11,805 nt of DNA. Source: an uncultured Saprospiraceae bacterium (GTDB taxonomy: Bacteria; Bacteroidota; Bacteroidia; Chitinophagales; Saprospiraceae). Made by a program: the position numbers and the translations under genes. Positions 7,726 through 11,805 of the stretch are shown piece after piece. Under the pieces are notes generated by a model. That model had not been told where the DNA came from, searched no databases, and saw only the letters and a program-made list of their open reading frames with translations. The stretch lies in assembly GCA_937930625.1 (NCBI GenBank), contig CALHBW010000555.1, forward strand, positions 1-11,805, given 5' to 3'. How positions within the stretch are numbered: position 1 is the stretch's first letter; each line of letters begins with the position of its first letter.

Positions 7726-8580
7726 ATGACAAAAGAATACAATCAACACTTAGACAAGGTGCTGAAAAGCCACCGCTATACCCAAGACGGCGTATATGAC
7801 CAACTCAAAGTAAAGCGCAATACGGTAGTAGAGCTTATTCAAAAAGAATATGGAAGTAAAATTTACAGCCCTTTTGATTCTGGTTCTATTTTAAAAAAAA
7901 CTGCCATTCGTTCTCATTTTGATTATGATATTATTGTGCCTTTCAAGCATGGTACATTTGAACATCCAAAAGAAATGTTAGAGCTGTTTTACAAATCACT
8001 CCAACGAAAAAATCTGAAAATTAGAAAACAGAATGTATCCGTTGGTTTAGATATGGATATTACGCCGGGAAAATATGATTTCGATATTGTACCCGGATTG
8101 GAAAAAAGTAAAGGAGATTTCGAACGCAGCAAAGGTGACTTATACCTATACCCTCACCTTAACGCCAATCCTAAAAAAATCATTACCAATATTAAAGAGC
8201 AATTGAAATATTTCAAAAGGCAGCCGGCCCAAATAATGAACATCGTTAAGTTGGTCAAGATTTGGAAATACGGAAATGATGTACGCATAAAATCTTATTT
8301 ACTCGAACTACTTACGATTGAGTCATACGACAAAAAATCGGAGAAAGAACTTTGGTTGCAATTAAGAAATGCGCTTCAATATATTGGAGAAAATATTGAA
8401 AACGCAAAAGCTACTGACCCCGGAAATGACAGAAACAATGTCGGTGATTCAGTAGAAAAGAAAGATAAGAAAGTAGTGGCATCCAGAGCTATGAAGTTGG
8501 TGCGAAAGCTAACTTCGGAGGCTGAAAATGGAAGAATGGATATTATAAAAGAGAGTTTTCCACTTAAACCTATTCGATAA
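7726..8580 (+). CDS. Nucleotidyltransferase of the OAS/CD-NTase-like superfamily
   Basis: A protein of 284 residues with a complete polymerase-beta-type nucleotidyltransferase active site: DSGSILKKTAIRSHFDYDIIV, cut here into its parts, has G53-S54 for the phosphate and D66/D68 for metal, and the third carboxylate lies in YDFDIVPG (D118/D120). The spacing and the following VKLVKIWKYGND and SYLLELLTIE helices resemble the helical half of OAS, cGAS and bacterial CD-NTases. Those enzymes make cyclic or linear oligonucleotides, but the product here cannot be read from the sequence; a nucleotide-adding RNA or protein modifier is also possible. The C-terminal 60 residues are charged and lysine-rich. 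It starts just after the CRISPR array and ends 3 bases before the radical SAM gene, so the two are surely co-translated. No CBASS partner (Cap2, Cap3, phospholipase, SAVED) is visible. The superfamily call is firm; the function is open. Confidence 0.85.
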   Translation: MTKEYNQHLDKVLKSHRYTQDGVYDQLKVKRNTVVELIQKEYGSKIYSPFDSGSILKKTAIRSHFDYDIIVPFKHGTFEHPKEMLELFYKSLQRKNLKIRKQNVSVGLDMDITPGKYDFDIVPGLEKSKGDFERSKGDLYLYPHLNANPKKIITNIKEQLKYFKRQPAQIMNIVKLVKIWKYGNDVRIKSYLLELLTIESYDKKSEKELWLQLRNALQYIGENIENAKATDPGNDRNNVGDSVEKKDKKVVASRAMKLVRKLTSEAENGRMDIIKESFPLKPIR

Positions 8581-8583
8581 AAT

Positions 8584-9825
8584 ATGAAAAAATTACTCAT
8601 AATATCATTTGATTTGATTCGAGAGGGAGAAAGTGTAAAATCTCTTGCGATTAGTTCAATTTTATCATACTTGAAAAATGACATTCGATATGGTAATGAG
8701 TTTATTGCAGAACATCTGCCGATAAATATGTTTAGCTTGAATAATGCAACTAAAGTTGAAGATTTGCATGACCGTTTATCCGATTTTGATTTTGGTACAT
8801 TTGATTTCATTGCACTTTCAGCATATATCTGGAATGAATATTTGACCAATGATTTGATAAGTTACATTAGAAATGTATTTGGATTTAGAGGGAGTTTTAT
8901 TTTAGGTGGGTATCAAATTTCATATTCAGGCAATCCTCAAATAGAATATCCTGACTGTCAATTTTTTATAAGTGGTTATGCGGAAGAATCCTTATTAGCC
9001 ATTATGACAGGTAGTACAATAAATCGTTATGTCAAATCAGCTATAGATTTTACAAAAATTCCTTCTCCTTACCTGTCGGGAGAATTGCCTTTAAAAGCAA
9101 ATCAAAAAATGGTCAGGCTTGAAACAAAAAGAGGTTGTCCTTATCGTTGTAGTTTTTGTGCACATAGAGATTTGACTTTTAATAAGGTCTATAAACATAG
9201 CTTAGAAAAAGTATATAAAGAATTATATTTATTTAAAAAAATAAATGTTGAAAAAATAAATATTATAGACCCAATATTTAATGCAGGGAAAGAATATTTA
9301 GCGGTAATGGAAGAAATGGAAAGGATTAATTTATCGTCATTGATAAGTCTTCAAGCAAGATTTGAAACCATAAGAGGAGATAAAGGTATGCAGTTTCTTG
9401 ATAAATGTGAAAAACTAAACGTGATTCTTGAATTTGGATTACAAACTGCCGTAGTTGAAGAAAGTGAAATGATTAATCGTAAAAATAGCCCCAAAGAAAT
9501 TAAAAAGGCAATGAAAGCCCTTAAAGACAGAGGTATTAATTATGAAATTAGTTTGATATATGGGTTGCCATATCAGACCTTAGATTCATTCAAATATAGT
9601 ATTGACTTTGCCTTAGATAATGGTTGTACTCAATTGACTGCATATCCTTTAATGCTATTGAAAGGAACAGAGTTGTACCAACAAAAAGAGCAATTTCAAT
9701 TTAAAGAAAAATCTATTGGAGAATACAATATTCCTGTTGTAGTTGAAAGCAATACATTTTCAAAAAAAGAATGGCATGAAATGAAAAAGATAGCGGAAGA
9801 ACTATCTCCAAATCAACGAATTTAA
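8584..9825 (+). CDS. Radical SAM enzyme with N-terminal B12-binding-like domain
   Basis: A protein of 413 residues. The radical SAM [4Fe-4S] motif is RGCPYRCSFCAHR with C185, C189 and C192 (CxxxCxxC). The preceding region (about 1-150) looks like the Rossmann-like B12-binding domain of B12-radical SAM proteins: LLIISFDL at the start, a DFIALSAYIWNE strand and FILGGYQISYSG before the barrel. The classical DxHxxG cobalamin ligand motif is not seen, so B12 binding is uncertain. Barrel features include LEFGLQT, YGLPYQTLDSF and YPLMLLKGT, common in this superfamily (MiaB/HemN-like). It is not a viperin: the length and layout differ. It lies 3 bases after the NTase and is distinctly more AT-rich than the csm genes, suggesting separate acquisition. 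The substrate is unknown; a nucleotide, a peptide or RNA are all possible. Confidence 0.88.
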   Translation: MKKLLIISFDLIREGESVKSLAISSILSYLKNDIRYGNEFIAEHLPINMFSLNNATKVEDLHDRLSDFDFGTFDFIALSAYIWNEYLTNDLISYIRNVFGFRGSFILGGYQISYSGNPQIEYPDCQFFISGYAEESLLAIMTGSTINRYVKSAIDFTKIPSPYLSGELPLKANQKMVRLETKRGCPYRCSFCAHRDLTFNKVYKHSLEKVYKELYLFKKINVEKINIIDPIFNAGKEYLAVMEEMERINLSSLISLQARFETIRGDKGMQFLDKCEKLNVILEFGLQTAVVEESEMINRKNSPKEIKKAMKALKDRGINYEISLIYGLPYQTLDSFKYSIDFALDNGCTQLTAYPLMLLKGTELYQQKEQFQFKEKSIGEYNIPVVVESNTFSKKEWHEMKKIAEELSPNQRI

Positions 9826-9858
9826 CATCTTTTTTATAATATTTAAAAATTCATAAAC

Positions 9859-10011
9859 ATGAGTAAAAAAATCAAACCAAGCGACAACAAGTCCAACCAA
9901 GCTAATCCAAACAAGGGGTCAAACGGCACCAACAAACAGTATAGCCAAGTACATGGCAACAGAGGCAAACAGATGAATCCAAACCAACAAAAAGGTGGTA
10001 AAAAGCGATAA
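9859..10011 (+). CDS. Small basic low-complexity protein, 50 residues
   Basis: The frame from ATG 9859 to TAA 10009-10011 encodes a peptide rich in Asn, Lys, Gly and Gln: it opens MSKKIKPSDNKSNQANPNKG and ends GNRGKQMNPNQQKGGKKR. It has no hydrophobic core, signal peptide or membrane segment, so it should be disordered and strongly positive, suited to nucleic acid or ribonucleoprotein contact if it is functional. Similar short Asn/Lys/Gly-rich proteins occur as hypothetical genes in Bacteroidota. It is 33 bases after the radical SAM gene and precedes a palindrome. The consistent amino-acid bias, clean start and fit between neighbours support a real gene; its role is unknown. Confidence 0.6.
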   Translation: MSKKIKPSDNKSNQANPNKGSNGTNKQYSQVHGNRGKQMNPNQQKGGKKR

Positions 10012-10019
10012 CGCACACC

Positions 10020-10061
10020 TAGCGCGTACTTGTGTATGCACATATACGTAAGTACGCGCTA
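10020..10061. repeat. Palindrome between the small protein and the CARF nuclease (possible terminator or REP-like element)
   Basis: TAGCGCGTACTT at 10020-10031 and AAGTACGCGCTA at 10050-10061 are perfect 12-base complements. With two G-U pairs the stem can extend six more pairs, leaving the loop GCACAT. There is no T-tract on the + strand side, so it is more likely a dispersed palindrome or an RNA-stabilising hairpin than a classical terminator. It separates the preceding genes from the CARF nuclease. Confidence 0.8.
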
Positions 10062-10082
10062 CACATTAAACAAGTAAACACT

Positions 10083-11144
10083 ATGACCATACTCATCACC
10101 ATAGTCAGCAAACAAACCATTCCTAACATCTTGTTTATCAAGGAAAAACAAGAGAAAGTGGATAAATTCCTTTTTGTTAATACAAAATTTACACTCGAAA
10201 AAAAAATTGATGAACGTATCAAAAACGTTTGCAATATTCGAAGTGAAGATTATTGGAGTGTAGAAGTCATTGAGGATGATATAACGGATATGGCACAAAA
10301 AATTGAAGCCAAATTAAAGGAGAATATGCTACCCGAAGATACGCGGTTTTTAGTGCATATTACTGGGGGTACAAAGCCGATGTCATTGGGTGTATTTTCA
10401 TTTTTTGAAAAAAAGAAAAATGCAGAATTTTATTATATCACATTTCCAAACACCATTCGATACCAACGCCTGTATACCGACCGCCCACCGGAATATCATA
10501 CATTGGATTACCGGATTACATTAGAAAATTATTTGTTGGCGTATGGTATTAACATAGATGAGAAACAAACGCAACTGGCTAAAGACGCTGAATACACCAA
10601 ACAACTCACTTTATCCTCGAAAGAAGATACGAAGGCTGAAAGAACAGCCTATTTAGCATCAAATAACCAGAATGACGCAGACAAAATGGAATGGAATTAC
10701 TATAAGAATCATGGTTATTTTGAAGAATACATTTACACAATCGTCAAGCAACAGTTGCAATTGAATGACGACCAGATAGGTTTGAGTGTCAAGACCAAAC
10801 AACCATTAGTAGATGACCCCGAAATTTCAGATCACGAAATTGATGTGATGTTTATTTACGAAAATCATTTATATATCATTGAATGTAAAACGGGAGCAAA
10901 CCATAAATTATTTGAAGAAACAGTCTTCCGTTTATATACTATCAAACAACGTATCGGGTTTAGCAACGGGTACATCATGATGCTACAAGACCTCAAGAAC
11001 GCAGACGGAAATATGCCGGAATTGTACGCAAAAAAAGCCAAACCCTCTAACATCACTGCCTTAGATGGCACAGACATCAAACAACAAACCGGATTGCTGC
11101 AAGCCATCCAACAAATAAAAGATAAACACGGTACTTTGACATAA
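10083..11144 (+). CDS. can2: Can2/Card1-type CARF-domain effector nuclease (DUF1887 family)
   Basis: A protein of 353 residues from ATG 10083, which gives the usual N-terminal strand MTILITIVSKQTIPNILFIK. An ATG at 10032 would start inside the upstream palindrome and add 17 non-family residues, so I rejected it. The N-terminal CARF domain has HITGGTKPMSLGVF (T94-G95-G96-T97-K98), the ligand-binding loop for cyclic tetra-adenylate in Can2/Card1. The C-terminal PD-(D/E)xK nuclease shows EIDVMFIYENHLYIIECKTG with D254, E267 and K269, so the active site is intact. Family members are activated by cA4 made by Cas10 and degrade RNA and/or DNA (Card1 cuts ssRNA and ssDNA, Can2 nicks supercoiled DNA). 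It takes the place of Csm6 as effector of this system. Confidence 0.93.
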   Translation: MTILITIVSKQTIPNILFIKEKQEKVDKFLFVNTKFTLEKKIDERIKNVCNIRSEDYWSVEVIEDDITDMAQKIEAKLKENMLPEDTRFLVHITGGTKPMSLGVFSFFEKKKNAEFYYITFPNTIRYQRLYTDRPPEYHTLDYRITLENYLLAYGINIDEKQTQLAKDAEYTKQLTLSSKEDTKAERTAYLASNNQNDADKMEWNYYKNHGYFEEYIYTIVKQQLQLNDDQIGLSVKTKQPLVDDPEISDHEIDVMFIYENHLYIIECKTGANHKLFEETVFRLYTIKQRIGFSNGYIMMLQDLKNADGNMPELYAKKAKPSNITALDGTDIKQQTGLLQAIQQIKDKHGTLT

Positions 11145-11170
11145 TATAAGCTGGCGATGAGTGTGATTAA

Positions 11171-11219
11171 TTTACAAAGATAAAATAAAATATTTGTAAA
11201 TTTTTAAATCAAATTTGAA
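11171..11219 (+). promoter_or_regulatory. AT-rich region with 8-base inverted repeat upstream of the small CRISPR-associated protein
   Basis: TTTACAAA at 11171-11178 and TTTGTAAA at 11193-11200 form an inverted repeat in an almost pure A/T stretch. It could be an operator or part of a promoter (the second arm gives ATTTG, near the Bacteroidota -7 box TAnnTTTG but not a full match). It suggests the last two genes may have their own start of transcription. The evidence is weak. Confidence 0.25.
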
Positions 11220-11585
11220 ATGCTCATCAACATCAGCAACCACCCGCACAAGGGTTGGCAATCTGCACAGCGTAAGGCAGCAGAAATTTACGGGAACGTC
11301 ATTGACATACCCTTTCCAAATGTACCGCCCCAAGCAAGCACCACAGAGGTAGAAGTAATGACCGCCCGATACCTCAATCATATTTTGAATGTGATGAAAC
11401 AAGGCGAAAAATTGCCGATGGCAGTGCATCTGATGGGCGAAATGACCTTTACTTATGCACTCACCCACAAACTTCGCGCACAAGGCATCCCCTGTGTGGC
11501 AAGCACCACCGAGCGCGTCGTCACGATGGATGGTGATAGCAAAAAAACGACATTTAAATTTATTCAATTCAGACCTTATTTTTGA
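11220..11585 (+). CDS. Small Rossmann-like CRISPR-associated protein, possible ring nuclease
   Basis: A protein of 121 residues that begins MLINISNHPHKGW, continues with IDIPFPNVPPQAS, and carries VHLMGEMTFTYAL (H70, G73-E74, T76) and CVASTTERVV (S95-T96-T97-E98-R99). The alternating strands and helices suggest a compact Rossmann-like fold, the size of one CARF-like or ring-nuclease subunit such as Csx15, Csx16 or Csx20. I cannot assign it to one of these families with confidence. Proteins of this look are found near type III systems in Bacteroidota. Its place after a cA4-dependent nuclease fits a role in degrading or sensing cyclic oligoadenylate, but this is inference. The gene is 75 bases after can2 and 1 base before the next gene. 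Confidence 0.75.
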   Translation: MLINISNHPHKGWQSAQRKAAEIYGNVIDIPFPNVPPQASTTEVEVMTARYLNHILNVMKQGEKLPMAVHLMGEMTFTYALTHKLRAQGIPCVASTTERVVTMDGDSKKTTFKFIQFRPYF

Positions 11586-11586
11586 T

Positions 11587-11805
11587 ATGAAAAATAAAAT
11601 CATACTCAGCCTCCTCCTCCTTACGTGTATATGCCTAAGTGCCTATGCACAAGAAGACATGACGCAACTCACCAAGCGCGTAGATAATTTGGAAAAAGAC
11701 CTATTTACCTACAAAGTCATTGCTTGGGCAATTGCGACATTTACTGCCTTTAGTATTGCTTCGCTTTGGTTGTGGGCGAGAAAAAATACAGAAAGAATTA
11801 TCACC
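11587..11805 (+). CDS. Secreted or membrane-anchored protein, N-terminal part (3' end outside window)
   Basis: The frame from ATG 11587 is open to the window edge (73 residues). It starts with a clear signal peptide: MKNKIILS, then a Leu/Cys-rich core and AYA-Q as a likely cleavage site. A short polar coiled-coil-like stretch follows (TKRVDNLEKDLF), then a hydrophobic segment (from about residue 44, VIAWAIATFTAFSIASLWLW) that ends in ARKNTER, giving one transmembrane helix with a positive inner flank. The spacing of one base from the preceding stop indicates co-translation with the putative ring nuclease. It could be a membrane partner of the CRISPR module or simply the next chromosomal gene; the rest of the protein is needed to tell. 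Confidence 0.7.
   Translation, partial: MKNKIILSLLLLTCICLSAYAQEDMTQLTKRVDNLEKDLFTYKVIAWAIATFTAFSIASLWLWARKNTERIIT

Noticed and set aside
8376..8849. 157-residue minus-strand frame
   Set aside because: It lies antisense to the NTase and radical SAM genes, both of which have clear motifs; the composition is that of a shadow frame.
8584..9825. Prokaryotic viperin
   Set aside because: The CxxxCxxC motif is shared, but the protein has a long N-terminal Rossmann-like domain and a MiaB/HemN-like barrel layout, and lacks the viperin length and order.
10032..10082. Earlier ATG start for the CARF nuclease at 10032
   Set aside because: It starts inside the loop of a palindrome and adds 17 residues unlike the family; ATG 10083 gives the normal CARF N-terminal strand.
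7726..11585. A complete CBASS operon
   Set aside because: No Cap2/Cap3, HORMA, TRIP13, SAVED or phospholipase gene is present; the CARF nuclease is a standard type III CRISPR effector.
11172..11603. 143-residue minus-strand frame
   Set aside because: It is antisense to the 121-residue + strand gene, which has family-like motifs and tight spacing to the next gene.

Overview
The window looks like Bacteroidota DNA. It is low to moderate in GC, and start codons are preceded by A-rich stretches rather than Shine-Dalgarno sequences. The Cas proteins and the CRISPR repeat core (TCCATTTTAGGTAGGATTG followed by AAAT) are of a kind common in that phylum. Nothing in the window fixes the genus. All supported genes lie on the + strand.

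Positions 2-6610 carry a type III-A (Csm) CRISPR-Cas operon: the C-terminal part of cas6 (cut by the window edge), cas10/csm1, csm2, csm3, csm4 and csm5. Cas10 keeps the GGDD cyclase motif but has lost a recognisable HD nuclease, so defence should depend on RNA cleavage by Csm3 and on cyclic-oligoadenylate signalling. A 119-base gap between csm4 and csm5 holds a long imperfect hairpin.

Positions 6611-7633 hold a leader with a hairpin and T-tract, then a CRISPR array of about 13 repeats with a steady 70-72 base period. Almost every repeat differs from the others. Variation is concentrated in the 5' half and the last bases of the handle, while the TCC/GGA hairpin core is nearly constant. The last spacer-sized interval contains a perfect 28-base palindrome. 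No cas1 or cas2 is visible.

Positions 7726-9825 encode two tightly linked proteins, 3 bases apart, that are not standard Cas proteins: a nucleotidyltransferase with an OAS/CD-NTase-like GS...DxD...DxD active site, and a radical SAM enzyme (C185-x3-C189-x2-C192) with a probable N-terminal B12-binding-like domain. This pair, inside a type III locus next to a cyclic-nucleotide effector, is the best candidate here for an undescribed system.

Positions 9859-11805 hold a 50-residue basic disordered protein, a palindrome, a Can2/Card1-type CARF plus PD-(D/E)xK effector nuclease, a small Rossmann-like CRISPR-associated protein (possible ring nuclease) and the start of a secreted or membrane-anchored protein. 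A reasonable model is that target RNA activates Cas10, cyclic oligoadenylate activates Can2/Card1, and the small protein may damp the signal. The NTase-radical SAM pair would add a second nucleotide chemistry of unknown product.
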